Counted from the stretch's first letter, positions 11,562 through 22,460 are shown. The stretch: 64,000 bases of DNA from Hyposmocoma kahamanoa (GCF_003589595.1 NW_020653851.1:22703425-22767424), one strand, 5' to 3'. The notes: a model not told the origin generated them from the letters alone. A program made the numbers and translations.

Positions 11562-11715
11562 TTTTTAATAACATCAGGTGACGGGACGAAAAAGTCGTGC
11601 GCCTGATAGTAATCTACACGCCTGTCCATTTTTTTACAGTTACAGTGCCACTCAGAGCCTTAAATTGCATAGATCCGTCCGTCCGTCATCCTGAGACATA
11701 AGTTGACAGGTGCCA
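11562..11715 (-). repeat. SINE-1 copy, 3' part, reverse
   Basis: T-run (the A-tail), then the mirrored GTGACGGGACGAAAAAGTCG and CGCCTGTCC blocks, ending near GAGACATAAGTTGACAGG. Confidence 0.65.
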
Positions 11716-12078
11716 TATCCCAATTTACATACCTACATAGTAGTTTTTAAAATAATCTACACATTTCTAGGTTCTTTGTCAACAATCTATAGAATTTTAG
11801 ATGAAATATGCTATACATTTTTAAGTATAATGTACCCTTTTTGTCTTTAAATAAAGAGAAAACTCAAAAATGTTCGAACCAATTAGAAAGATATGGGTAA
11901 CCCAAAAACAAAAATCGTGTTACATATATTTATTGAGTTTTCGTCAACAATTTCTTGCGGTATCTAAATATTAATGAAAAACGTTAAAAAAAATTAATAT
12001 CAAACTCTAATCATATGTATTATTCATGTTGATGTACAAATTTTTTCCATCTTTCGGGTAAAAAAATTAGTAGACGTA

Positions 12079-12184
12079 GAGCTCCTTGTGACAGAGTTCG
12101 TCCAGGGAAGTACTGACTACTTACCTATTTCTGCCGTCACGCAATAATTTATGCGTTACTGCGTTCCGGTTTTGAAGGGTTACG
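12079..12184 (+). repeat. SINE-1 copy, 5' part, cut by a MITE
   Basis: From GAGCTCCTTGTGACAGAGTT to GGTTTTGAAGGGTTA, where the GC-rich MITE begins. The SINE 3' half is not found beyond the MITE. Confidence 0.65.
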
Positions 12185-12395
12185 GTCTATCCACACATAT
12201 TTGCCGTGCTCGGGACGTGGACGGGCCGTGCTCCGTCAGGGGCTCAAAAAAATATCGTTGCGTATATTTGGTATGAATGACGAATGACACATGTCCGTGT
12301 TCGGGCCGGGGCCGGGACGGGCCCACAGTTCATGCAAACTAGCACGCCCCGGCCACGTCCCGGGCACGACCCTGATGTGTGTGGGTAGTCCTTAA
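12185..12395. mobile_element. GC-rich MITE inserted in a SINE
   Basis: Inverted ends GGTCTATCCACACA and TGTGTGGGTAGTCC enclose GC-rich arms containing CGTGCTCGGGACGTGG and its mirrored form. It interrupts SINE-1 after GAAGGGTTA; TTA on both sides suggests a 3-bp duplication. Confidence 0.6.
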
Positions 12396-13244
12396 AGGCG
12401 TTTGCGCATAATTATTTTCACAAAAAAATAGTTAGATTGGCCTTTATTTCCTGATCCCGAATATGTATGAAATTTAATTTTGATAAAAATGCCACTTACA
12501 CCCATTTTCGGTCCAAGGGAACTCATTTTCGCGAAGAAAATATTAAAACATCCAAAAAAATAACAAAAAAGAACTTCAAAGTACACTTTTGTTTATTTTA
12601 ACAGCATTTGGTGCAGGTATCTATATTCGTGCACCACAATTAAACGCAAAATAAACAATACCGTAGACAATAGTATTTTTTTTAATTCTCGCAATTACAG
12701 TTGGCTGTATGATAGTTTCTCTTTAGTCTGTTTACATAGCTCTTTGTTATTAGATATATTTTTAGGACAGTAATGGATATTCATGCTTATTTTGTCGGCA
12801 AAGAGATGCACGCTCTTTTGTAGGTCCTTTTTTTGAAAGTAATGCAAACATTTCCGAAGCATGTTCGAGAAACATTTATTTGCTCATTAACATCTTTGTT
12901 GCGTTAATTATTTAAGTAAAATGGTGACACCTACTTTTATGTTTATAAGCCAGATTAAACCAATTGAATCTAAACTTCTGTATGAATACCAGTTAAATTA
13001 CAAAGCAGCACGTTCCGAAATCTAAATATTACAATTATGACGTCTGTATTAAAACAGTTCAGACATAAGAGTGTGGCGAATGACAAATAGCTAATTCTAT
13101 TTTAATTTTTTTACGACTTGTGAATGAACGTTGGTACAAGATCTTGTTTGATGTAATCAAGACAGACATCAACATTTTTATGATTGAACATAATTTTAAA
13201 AAGTCATTTTTAAATTTCTCAAGAAATAATTGAATATTGTTGTG
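12396..13244. other. Unassigned AT-rich sequence
   Basis: Nothing recognised. Confidence 0.5.
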
Positions 13245-13592
13245 TAAAAAAATATTCTGACATTCAATAATACACTTAATTACAGTGAATAGCGACATCT
13301 TTAGCCAGGTCTGGTAGCTGTAAACGTGCCTAACTGGGTGACGAAATACTTTCACAGATTTCTCATAGATGGCGCTACGGCCAAAAAGTCGTTAAAAACC
13401 AGATACAAAGATCCGACAATAAGCGCAGAATAATTCGTGAGGTCCGCTGGTTCGTTCCGTGGCTCAGTTGGCATAGCGTTTGGTAGCGTCAGGTAGGTAG
13501 GTCGTTTCGAATCCGGCCGGATCAAAGGAGTTTTTTCTACGTGTTCGATCTTTGTGTTAATAATTATAACAACAAAATAATTGAATAGCATG
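13245..13592 (+). repeat. SINE-3 copy, full length, plus sense
   Basis: Order: GAATAGCGACATC(t)TTAGCCAGG, TTTCTCATAGATGGCGCTAC, an internal tRNA-like unit (CCGTGGCTCAGTTGGCATAG ... TTCGAATCCGGCCGGATC) at about 13450-13525, then GTTCGATCTTTGTGTTAATA. The tRNA-like promoter is in the middle, not at the 5' end. A direct repeat (CTGACATTCAATAA..ACACTTAATT) brackets the copy at 13256 and 13607. Confidence 0.7.
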
Positions 13593-13697
13593 GTGGTGAA
13601 ATATCCTGACATTCAATAAAACACTTAATTTTAAAAAAGTGTTTTGACTTTTTTATTTTTTTATAATGTTTGACGACTGTTTGACAATGATTAAATA

Positions 13698-13812
13698 ATC
13701 AGAGAAATAGATACAGGCATAAAAACAGACAATCTAAAACCTGTTCCCAATTTCTTCGAATGCTAGAATATTCCAAACTGTCTTAAAGAAACCAAAAATA
13801 CAATGACAATAT
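13698..13812. repeat. Direct repeat 'Q', copy 1
   Basis: GAAATAGATACAGGCATAAA, AACAGACAATCTAAAACCTG and TTTCTTCGAATGCTAGAATA recur about 810 bases downstream. Confidence 0.6.
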
Positions 13813-13813
13813 T

Positions 13814-14060
13814 CATCATCATCTTAAACCCATTTATACGTACCACTGCTGGGTGGGGGTCTCCTCTCAGGTGAGGGTTTAGGCGTTGCGAACCTTCTTC
13901 GACGTGAAGATTTCGTCGCGATGTTCTCCCTCACCGAAAAACTCTTGGTAAATTTCTAATTTAATTTCGCTCATAAATTCCGAAAACTCAGAGGTGCGAG
14001 TCCGAATTCGGACCCACGGCCTCTGCTTGAGATGCAGTAGGTCAAACCATTAGTTATGTA
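13814..14060 (-). repeat. SINE-5 (tRNA-derived) copy, reverse
   Basis: Contains CACTGCTGGGTGGGGGTCTC, TTCTCCCTCACCGAAAAACT and a mirrored tRNA-like part (GTCCGAATTCGGACCCACGG, CCTCTGCTTGAGATGCAGTA). CATCATCATC at the left is the 3' tail. Confidence 0.65.
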
Positions 14061-14139
14061 ATTAAGGTATTTTATAATTAAACATATTTTTTTAAGAGTG
14101 ATTAATAAATGACTAATAGAGAGAAAGAGAGAAAGAAAG

Positions 14140-14280
14140 AAAGACAGAAAATAAATTTATTCAGCACAAACACATGTTACAAGAACAATATTATATAGAA
14201 AAGGGCCCAGCTCAGCAAACACTGCGGCGGAGCCACAGCGCTGGTTTTCACTGGACGATTTTTGAAGTGGCCGATTTAAA
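14140..14280 (-). repeat. Probable LINE 3' UTR repeat 'L', copy 1
   Basis: AAATTTATTCAGCACAAACA and CCACAGCGCTGGTTTTCACT resemble 44865-45105. Preceded by (GAAA)n. Confidence 0.4.
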
Positions 14281-14507
14281 AATAAAAATTACAAATAAAA
14301 TTATAAGAAAATAAAAAATTGTGGACGCGCATTAAAATAGGTACAACTCATAAATGACTCAATTAAGTAGATCAGATAAATGAAATTGTCACTATATCTT
14401 TATGTATTTCATGTTTCTCTTTGCGTTATACAAATAAAATTTCTCCAGGCGTAGTTTGCAGTAAAAGGAGAAAGTATAAACGGATTGTAATAGTCAGCTT
14501 GACTTAG

Positions 14508-14625
14508 AAAGAAATAGATAAAGGCATAAAAACAGATAATCTGAAACCTATTGCTGATTTCTTCGAATGCTTATACAGTATTCTAAACAGTGCTGAAAAA
14601 TACAATGAAAACATTACCGACTTTC
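14508..14625. repeat. Direct repeat 'Q', copy 2
   Basis: GAAATAGATAAAGGCATAAA, AACAGATAATCTGAAACCTA and TTTCTTCGAATGCTTATACA. Confidence 0.6.
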
Positions 14626-14935
14626 AAAATAATTCAACTAACTAACTACACAAATAAAAGCGAATTCAAACATAAACAAAGTTCATTTAAACACCAACAG
14701 TGTTAAATGTGTATTGCATACGAACGATAAACCAGAGTGTACACGTGACACAGTGGTAAATATAGTAAAAATATAAACTAAAAACACACAAAATGGATAC
14801 ACATCACGACATAGACATCTTGACCCCAGAAGCCATAGGTCAGTGTTTGTTATAATGTTTAAAATGAACAATGGTATTGATAACATTTTCACTTCTGTAA
14901 AAAAAACATAATGAGGAGTAACTAAATAGCTGTAC

Positions 14936-15040
14936 TTCTTATTCTTCCTGTCCTTTTCCCATTTTATTTGGGGACAGGCTACATTGGCACCAGGACGCTC
15001 TATCCTGTGTTGTAAATACAGGCCATTTCACTTAGGATGG
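14936..15040 (-). mobile_element. RTE-like LINE 3' UTR fragment
   Basis: CTTCTTATTCTTCCTGTCCT then TTTTATTTGGGGACAGGCTA. Cut by the foldback element at 15049. Confidence 0.45.
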
Positions 15041-15048
15041 CTGTGCCA

Positions 15049-15951
15049 TTATAACGTACCAAAAACAAACTATATTTATCGGAGTTGTAAATATAAATTA
15101 CAATAGTAGATAGGAACAGAAATGAAAAATATAAAAATAAATTAACCCAACTACTTGATGCGTAAAACGGAATACTTTTCCATAAAGATTGACACCATAG
15201 AATTAATAAATCGAATCGACTGTTGTGTATCTCGATTCATATATACTTTGTATGCGGGTCGATTTCTTTTGTTTTGAGTTTTGCTTAACGGTTTTGGAAT
15301 AATTATTGAAATCCATTTCGTTGCTGTTGATTTTATGCTTTGTTGTTGGGTTATTGTAATTTTTTTTTTATTGTTGTGTAGTATTTTAGTACATAACTTA
15401 ATAACACAATAATCGAATCCTTCTTATGTTGTTTATTATTTGTTCTTAAATTATAGTCCTAAGTCGATTCTCTCTTCGTTACAAATTACCTCGATAAGAT
15501 ACTAAAATCGATTTATTTTTCATTATTTTACATCCCTAGAAACTTCAAATTTCAAACGTCACCGTACCCATACTATGTGAAATGAACTTTTAAGCTGCTA
15601 TCAGACGAATTGCAGTTAACAGTTTTTCGATGTAATTAGCTATTGAAAAAACTTGCAGAAGCGAAATTTGAATAATTACTCCAAAACCGTTATGTAAAAC
15701 CCAAAACTAATGAAATAGACCCGCATACAAGGTGTATGCACTTGTATTGAAACGAGATGTACAATAGTCGATTCGATTTATCGATTTTATGGTGTAAATC
15801 TCTATGGAAAAATATTCCGTTTTACGCATCAAGTAGTTGGGGCAATTTATTTTTAACTTTACTGCTTAATTTTCTATCTACTTAATTATGCTGTAATTTT
15901 TACTTAAAATTACAACTTCAACGACTTTTGTTTTTTTTTGGTATATTATAA
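15049..15951. mobile_element. Foldback element with ~270-bp inverted arms
   Basis: Arms about 15049-15320 and 15670-15951 are inverted copies, sharing TACCAAAAA, CAACTACTTGATGCGTAAAA, TCGAATCGACT, GTATGCGGGTC and AACGGTTTTGGA in mirrored order. The loop of about 350 bases is AT-rich and non-coding. The termini contain TTATAA; a target duplication is not clear. Confidence 0.75.
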
Positions 15952-16390
15952 CAAATTTACTATTTCTTTTTATAAGTTAGTTGAAAGATTAGTTAGAAAT
16001 AGAATGCATGTAACGTAAAAATTTGAAATGTCACAATATCTTATATGAAATGGACTTTACTGGCCGGGCCAGTCTATCTCAAATCCATTTGATTCACCAT
16101 CGACACGCAAAGAAAAAACTTTGAAGAAGATACTTATTAGCAATATCGAACATTTTTTAGATTTTACTCTGTGACCAGGCAGACTTAATTACTCCTTAAA
16201 TTTCAAAGTCACGAGCACGACATCTGTACAAAATTCCATCTTTGTCGACAAGAGAAATATCATTGTTCATTTAAAAAATAATATATTAGATGCTGTAATT
16301 GGCTGTTGCTCAAGCTTTAGATATGCATTATGGTATTCTAGCAAAACAAAATATTATATTTATTACAAAACGCTGACCGTCCTTGCATTA
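15952..16390. other. Unassigned AT-rich sequence
   Basis: Between the foldback element and the TTA-type MITE; nothing recognised. Confidence 0.5.
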
Positions 16391-16393
16391 TTA

Positions 16394-16967
16394 AGTTGGG
16401 TATCCATTAGGTTCGCTCACCAGCTGTGCTCCGTGCATCGATACTACTTCGGCTTAAAACTTTTCTCGTACTAATACGGTTCATTTGCTTTGGATCGTGC
16501 ACCAGAGACAATGGCTTATTTCAGAATTTATTTTTATAAAAGAAATTAAAGCCGAAATTGTTTAACGCACACTATCCATGTTCTATTTAGTTCAGTTGAT
16601 ACCTATATAAAAAAAATCATAGGCATGTGTAAAGTACTCATTGAATACAGCGGTTTTCTTGTAAAATATCGAACTAATTTTGTGTTTTTTTTTTTCTATC
16701 CTATTACTGCTGACTTTTTAGCAGTTTTTGCACGAACACAAAGCAGAGCACTGCGTGTTCGTGGACGCAAGCATTCTGCGGACAACATAATCGCTCAATG
16801 TTCAAATAAAAACTGTGTACCAATTGCGGATGCGCGGAGCAGAGGAGCATAGTTGATGCGCAAACCAATTGGAACATTCGGTTGTAGTGATGCGCGTCAG
16901 GTCTCCATTTGAGAGGTTGCAGATGCGCGGACTAGAGTTGGTGCGCGAACCTAGTGGGTACCCACCT
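16394..16967. mobile_element. PIF/Harbinger-like MITE with TTA duplication (574 bp)
   Basis: Inverted ends AGTTGGGTATCCATTAGG and the mirrored CCTAGTGGGTACCCACCT are flanked by TTA (16391-16393 and 16968-16970). The right half is GC-rich with repeated GATGCGCGGA-type words. Open frames inside it are not protein-like. Confidence 0.7.
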
Positions 16968-17014
16968 TTAGATACACTTACAGAATGTGAATGTTTCTGA
17001 CAAGTTCCTGCTAC

Positions 17015-17232
17015 TCAAATGGGAGCCAGTAATGTTCGATTGTTTTCTGATTTCAATTTCATTTCATATGCGAGTTCGTTGTGTATATCTTTTTAAAGTT
17101 TTAGTTTTATCACCAATGCAATTTCCCTTAAAGTTTACCGGCAAGTAGGTAATTTTCAGGTCAGTTTTCCTTACCTTACGGTTAGTTTTACCTATGTATT
17201 TGTCTTAGGACGTTACTGGCTCTCAATTTACG
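17015..17232. mobile_element. Possible MITE with GGGAGCCAGTAAYGT ends
   Basis: GGGAGCCAGTAATGTTC at 17029 is mirrored by GGACGTTACTGGCTCTC at 17210. The interior is AT-rich. Boundaries are uncertain. Confidence 0.4.
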
Positions 17233-17457
17233 ATTGAAATTAGATGTAGTGAAAGCGCACTGAAAACAACCTGTTTTACTTATACGGTATTTTACTCTAC
17301 ACTACCTTTTCCTTGTGTTGTTCGTGTCCTATTGTTCGTCTGCTTGTTGTTCTTACTATGTTTCATTAGTTTTTACGCACATTTGTTCATTTTGTAGTAG
17401 CTATAATAACTTTGTCCCTTCTTTTTTTAGTATACCATTATTATTATGTTCTTTACG

Positions 17458-17735
17458 TCAAAACCGACTTCAAAAAAGGAGGATATTTTCAAATAGGCTC
17501 TATTTTTTGTGTACGTATGGTACGCGATTTTTCTAACATTTGTGAACCGATTTTGATGATTCTTTTTTGTGCGAAAGGGGGTACTCGTGGTGGTCCTATT
17601 TAAATTTGAAGAAATTATTCCGCCTCTAAGAGTGGCAAATGATTTCATCCAATTTCCGTTCAGCGATTTTAATAAAACTTGGCAAACAGATGTAATTCCT
17701 CAAGCTTTTGAGGTCAGTTTTCTTTTATAAAAAAG
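17458..17735 (+). repeat. Repeat 'F', full copy
   Basis: AAACCGACTTCAAAAAAGGA through GATTCTTTTTTGTGCGAAAG, GGGGTACTCGTGGTGGTCC to CTCAAGCTTTTGAGGTCAGT. Short open frames here are artefacts. Confidence 0.65.
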
Positions 17736-19061
17736 TTACTAATATTTCAATGTTGTTGCATTTCATTTTTTTTATTAAATAAAATAAACAACGTTATCAT
17801 ACTTTTAAGTTTGGTTATAGCCTCTTTTCAAATGCAATGTTTGAACTGGAAAACATCTTATGTGAAAAGCAATAGGTTTTATTTAAAAATTTAATGTACA
17901 ATTCCAAAAATATTATCTATTATAAACGAGTATTTCCGATATTTGTTCTCAACCTTGTATAATAAGACCATGTCTGCAAGATGACAACTTTTCATGAGAG
18001 AGACTTAAATTCTACAAACAAAATTAGTCGATAGGGTAGCCTGGTTTAAAACGACGCACATAATGTTTGAGATGGTGTAGAATGAAAACAAAACGTGTTA
18101 GAAATATTGTTTATTATATGTATCGTGTATTGTTTTATTTAATAGTCTACTTATCCAACTCTTACGTAGTAACATGTACTATGGGTAAAAGTACGCAACA
18201 CCTCTTTGAAAGAAGATCGTTTATCGGATGCACAAATTAATTACCTCCATACCTTTCTGGTAATGTGATTTTTTTCTCTCGGTATGTATGGGTCTTTGCT
18301 CGTCGAGAGCGAGAAAAGTCTACTTGTGGCACGGACGTAGGTACCTCAGCTAGAGCGGTGATGCTTTAGGTACAGTTGGAACCGATATTTCAGGTACATC
18401 CGCAGCACATGCCTCAGGTCTGTTAAATTTCCAAAAATACTAGGACTTTCGCAGAAGGTCCCAGTTGATTTAGAACGAGGTAAAGCGATAGAAATGTCAT
18501 TCGGATGTTATACTATTATAACAAAATTGTTCTGAGACTACGCGCGAAATCTTGCAACAGATCGAGTTGCGTACTCTTGCATAGATAGTGACCAGAATGA
18601 TTTGCAGTTTGACCTCTAGACGAGTTTTTAGGCGGTCTAATACAAAGTTAGTTTTAAAAAAAATGTGACAATTTGAAAATACCAGAAATTTGAAAACAAA
18701 TACATACAAATGACTTAGATAGTTTTTTGGTTTTAAGCATTTTTTGAATATTTTTCCGCACAGCAATCTCCACTTCCTAGCACCAGAAAATTACACTGAA
18801 ATTGGTTGCGTATTGTAAATAACTTCTCAGCAATTTACGTTGCATACTCTTATCGGATGCGTCATTTTAGACCAGGCTGTCCTAACTTTTTGTTGGCTTA
18901 AATATGAAAGTTATAAAATTTCACATATACATAATTTGTTTCATGTAATTCGCATTATTTTTATCACATTTTTATCACATTTTTATTTTTATCACCTTTG
19001 TTATACCAGGATTATGAGTTGCTGAACTATCGAAAACCAGTTTGAATATTGTGGATGTTAT
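17736..19061. other. Unassigned sequence
   Basis: Nothing recognised. A moderately GC-rich patch at 18290-18420 has no open frame of note. Confidence 0.45.
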
Positions 19062-19640
19062 GGTGACACTTCACATAGCAATTTGTATTTGTGTATTTGA
19101 TATGTTTGACAACCATCATGTGTAACAATAGCATATGTGACAAAGTATTTATATTGTGTGTGCGTTACCGCGCTCTCGATACGCACATCAATGGCAAATA
19201 CGCAAGTTAACCGTCCACACTATGGTCATATTCATTGACTTACAAATAAATGGACAACGGGTCTAATACAAAAACCACGAAAAAAATGTCCCAAGTCAAC
19301 CTATTTAAACGTAGTGACATGTAAAGGAATATGAAAAAGCTAAAACGTTGAATTTAAAGTGTAATGTCATCGCAGTACTATCTAATTTTGCTTGCTTCGG
19401 TGTCAGTCGAACAAACGAAGACTAAAGCGCGAATGACGCTCTGTATACGATTTAACGCTCTAAGTTCGGACACTTATTAGCGCGGACCCGACGTCCATAT
19501 AATTGTAAGTCAATGGTCATATTCATTATTTTAACTCCTTATTTGGCTCCATGTGTCGATGGTTGTATTTGTCAGTGCTTGCATGTTTGTCCGTATGTCA
19601 AATATTTTTCCAAGTAGCCATGTGATGTGTCGCTATTAAG
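19062..19640. mobile_element. Palindromic repeat 'P2' hosting MITE A
   Basis: The ends GTGACACTTCACATAGC and mirrored GCCATGTGATGTGTCGC form inverted termini. MITE A occupies 19233-19515. The remainder matches the minus-strand sequence at 44455-44620. Confidence 0.55.
19233..19515 (+). mobile_element. hAT-like MITE 'A', complete copy nested in another repeat
   Basis: Same termini as the copy at 6426, opposite orientation. Flanked by GTCATATT at 19225-19232 and 19516-19523. It sits inside a palindromic repeat whose uninterrupted relative is at 44455-44620, giving an empty-site comparison. Confidence 0.92.
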
Positions 19641-19655
19641 TATTAATTACATAAT

Positions 19656-20245
19656 AGGGTTTTTCAACAAGAACTTTGTTTTGTAAATCAAAATAAAACA
19701 ATAAATTTAGATGGCAATGATTCAAATTTTTATTACATTAAAAAATGTAAGGTTTAATTTTGAATGAAAAATGATATCTGATAAATGTTCACCACGACTA
19801 CAGTTACAGATGTGGATTCTTTCATCAAAGTTCTATAGACTCTGTCTTTAACAAACCCCCATAAAATATAATCCAGCGGTGTTAAATCACATGTTTGATC
19901 TGGCCGCTTAACGGCTGAATTTTGTGAAATTATGCGATCGGGAAATTTTGATTTGCAATAAATTCATTGTTTCGGTGGTTGTGTGACTTGTGGGAGCGTC
20001 TTGTTGAAACCACATGAAAGTGATATCCATAATATCAACAATAGGCCAAAATTGAATTGTTAACATCTCTCGATAGCGTAATCCATTGACCGTAACCGCA
20101 TTTCCAGCCGAATTTTCGAAAAAAAAACGGCCCAATGCCAAGGGCAAACGTTACTTTTTTTAATACAATAAAAATTTGAATCATTGTCATCTAAACTTAC
20201 TGTTTTATTTTGATTTACAAAACAAAGTTTCTGTTGAAAAACCCT
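19656..20245 (-). mobile_element. Decayed mariner/Tc1-type transposon, internally deleted
   Basis: Long inverted ends of about 80 bases (GGGTTTTTCAACA... and mirrored ...TGTTGAAAAACCC) bound 590 bp. On the minus strand the remnant encodes a transposase catalytic region in two frames: FMWFQQDAPTSHTT (second catalytic Asp in QQD) at about 20027-19985 and CDLTPLDYILWGFVKD (third Asp) at about 19895-19848. The N-terminal DNA-binding half is gone and frames are broken, so it is inactive. The motifs are those of the IS630/Tc1/mariner group. Confidence 0.8.
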
Positions 20246-20369
20246 TATGTATATATATTTAAATAAATTCTTCTTTTCATCAAACCTATTTATCATTTTA
20301 ACAACCTAACCCCAGTGCTAACACGTAGGGCGTAGGGTGTACTGGTACAGTGACGAAGTGTGTGTACAG

Positions 20370-20464
20370 CGTTCGGCGAGTGGCTGACGCGGGAGGTGGG
20401 CCAGGAGCCGCGCAGTTTGCTCGAGCGGTGCGCGCGCGCAAAGACCTTGAGAATCATCATGGAC
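20370..20464 (+). CDS. Candidate internal exon of an unidentified host gene
   Basis: A short GC-rich block begins after an acceptor-like TGTGTACAG (AG at 20368-20369) and ends at GAC|GTGAGT, a strong donor at 20465-20470. Between them one frame is fully open and protein-like: a split first codon, then FGEWLTREVGQEPRSLLERC and ARAKTLRIIMD. The upstream in-frame TGA at 20351 lies outside the proposed exon, which argues for an internal rather than a first exon. The length (95 nt) and the composition contrast sharply with the AT-rich flanks. An alternative acceptor is TGGTACAG (AG at 20349-20350), but its frame meets the TGA. I do not recognise the family; the segment reads as an amphipathic helix rich in Arg, Leu and Glu. 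No transposon similarity is visible, although a mariner-type remnant ends 125 bases upstream and a jockey fragment starts about 300 bases downstream, both presumably intronic. Confidence 0.5.
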
Positions 20465-20759
20465 GTGAGTATTAACAATCATTTGTACAAATTATTGATA
20501 TCTACATAGGTAGAACATATTGTGTGTCCAATGTTTGATGTACATATTGTCTGAGAAAGTTATTTGTCAATTTGTGTCAATTTTTCCATATAAGATGATA
20601 TACCGACCGTATTCAAGAGGATTGAAAGGGTAGAGGCAAGAATAGTATTAACATATCTGTTTGATTTTTCACGCCAAAAAATATCTCGTCCACTACTGTA
20701 TGGCATTCCGAGCGCCATTATGAACGCGGTTCTAAAAATCTGACTAGTGCGCTGTAGGA

Positions 20760-21115
20760 TGCGTCCAAATCCGAATGTTCCCGATATTTTTACTGTCTCT
20801 GGCGATGTCTTTTAAAAGTCATCGCACCACAAAACGAAGACCCTTTGACCTGATTCCGACTTTACGTGACATATCCACACTCATAGCCGACAGTCTCCAG
20901 CTATTTGGAATGAACGTGTCGTCCAATTTGAACTTCGGCAGATACATTGAATCCACGGCCATAAATACAGCCAGGAAGCTCGGCATCCTTTCCAAGCTGA
21001 GGTGTTACTTCACACCGGGACAGTTGCTTCAACTGGTCCAGTAATATATGGAATACTGCTGCCACCTTGGGATGGCTCTGCTAAATACCAACTGACCACC
21101 TTGGATTTAGTTTGG
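20760..21115 (+). mobile_element. Jockey-clade LINE remnant (RT thumb region)
   Basis: The frame at 20775-21044 reads FKSHRTTKRRPFDLIPTL ... GMNVSSNLNFGRYIESTA, ARKLGILSKLRCYFTPGQ, then after a stop YMEYCCHLG and a frameshift to NTN/PPWI. This matches the post-catalytic part of jockey RTs (KTQ...F, LG-x-x(I/V)S, LY-x-AQVR-x-x-MEYC). The catalytic YADD part is absent. Confidence 0.8.
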
Positions 21116-21419
21116 TTTGTAGGTAAAAACGGCCAATAGGCAAAAAGAAGAAAATTAAATATTCTGGATCGGTATTAACTTTAGCTTCCTCACATATAAT
21201 GTAGTGGTGGTTACATAAAAGAAAGAATAAACATTTCTCACGCCAACGTATTTTAAGATGTGACAATATAGGTTGTGATATCCGATTATTGATTTAAAGA
21301 TAGTCAAGATAGTTATTTTTTCTTATAGAATAATTTTGGACAATATTTTGTTACCATTAGTTCAAACAGAAATCAACTTGAGGCCTCGCTTGGATATGCT
21401 TCCTGGGGACCTTGTAAAC

Positions 21420-21640
21420 GTGGGACAGCTCAAATCTCGCGACCAATAGGCCAGGACGTTGAATGATAGTGCGACATGAGTTTAATGCCACGCTTATTTA
21501 CGACTACAAGTAATAGGCTATAATTCATCCGAGCGAGGTCTCAATCTGTCTTCTGCGGTTATTCAGTAACCAGTGTAAGATGTCTAAGTCATTAATAAAT
21601 CCATCTCAAATGCAGGACTATCTTTATTAACAAACATGAC
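21420..21640. repeat. Repeat shared with 7330-7510
   Basis: AATTCATCCGAGCGAGGTCT, CAATCTGTCTTCTGCGGTTA and CTATCTTTATTAACAAACAT. Follows the jockey remnant; possibly part of its 3' region. Confidence 0.5.
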
Positions 21641-21648
21641 TTGTGTGG

Positions 21649-21929
21649 AATTCGGCCAGGGAAGTACTGTCACCATACCTATCTCTTCCGCAAAGCAGTA
21701 ATTTTGGTATTACTGCGTTCTGCTTTTAAAGGCTTTTTTTTAATGATTCTGGTGAAATTACAGGCGCATGGAACTTATCATCTTTATGTCTTCAGGTGAC
21801 GGGCGCAATGACAGTACCTCTCAGGTCTTTGCGATTTAAAGCTCTGAGTGGCACTGTAATTGTTAGGGATGAACATATCACTTACGATCAGACGATTTGT
21901 ACGTCTCGTCGCTTGATATTATAAAAAAA
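21649..21929 (+). repeat. SINE-1 copy
   Basis: Nearly complete, lacking the first ~25 bases. Carries a T-run in the middle and ends GCTTGATATTATAAAAAA. Confidence 0.7.
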
Positions 21930-22284
21930 CATCAATGATTACTCAGTGCCTACAGATCATTAAGAGATGCAAAAATTTCAGCTTACTAATTAAACGTCTG
22001 TTAGCTAAAAAACCTAAGCCATGGCTTAAAGTCATTGTTGAGCTCCAAATTACAAAAATCACTAAGCTTTGGAATCATTCAAGATGCAAGCGATTATAGT
22101 CTAGTTCTATGTGACTTCTTTGCCAGCACGTCTTTATTGCTGGTCTCAGTAATTGGGAGGTGCACGTAAGGAGACTCCCCGCACGACGTACCATTCCTTT
22201 CCTGTACGGCGTCGGCGCAACTTGGGCAAGAATCAGCGAGTACCTTACATGCATATGTAACACATGACTGGAGTAACTCTGATT

Positions 22285-22460
22285 CACAAATAGTGGTACA
22301 ATATGACGAGAGAGCGTTGCGGTGTGGAAGAAGACGTTATGACAAAGATAGGTAAAGGAATTAGGGATTGGGGTGGTTCGGACACGTAGATAGGAGGAAT
22401 AAAAGAAGATTGAGGAAATATATTCATAAAACGGATAGGGGCGAATAAGTTGGTAAGGGC
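22285..22460 (+). mobile_element. LINE C-terminal fragment
   Basis: GGGATTGGGGTGGTTCGGAC ACG encodes W-x-GH-like sequence (in shifted frames), as in the RTE segment LRWFGHVxR. Decayed. Confidence 0.45.
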
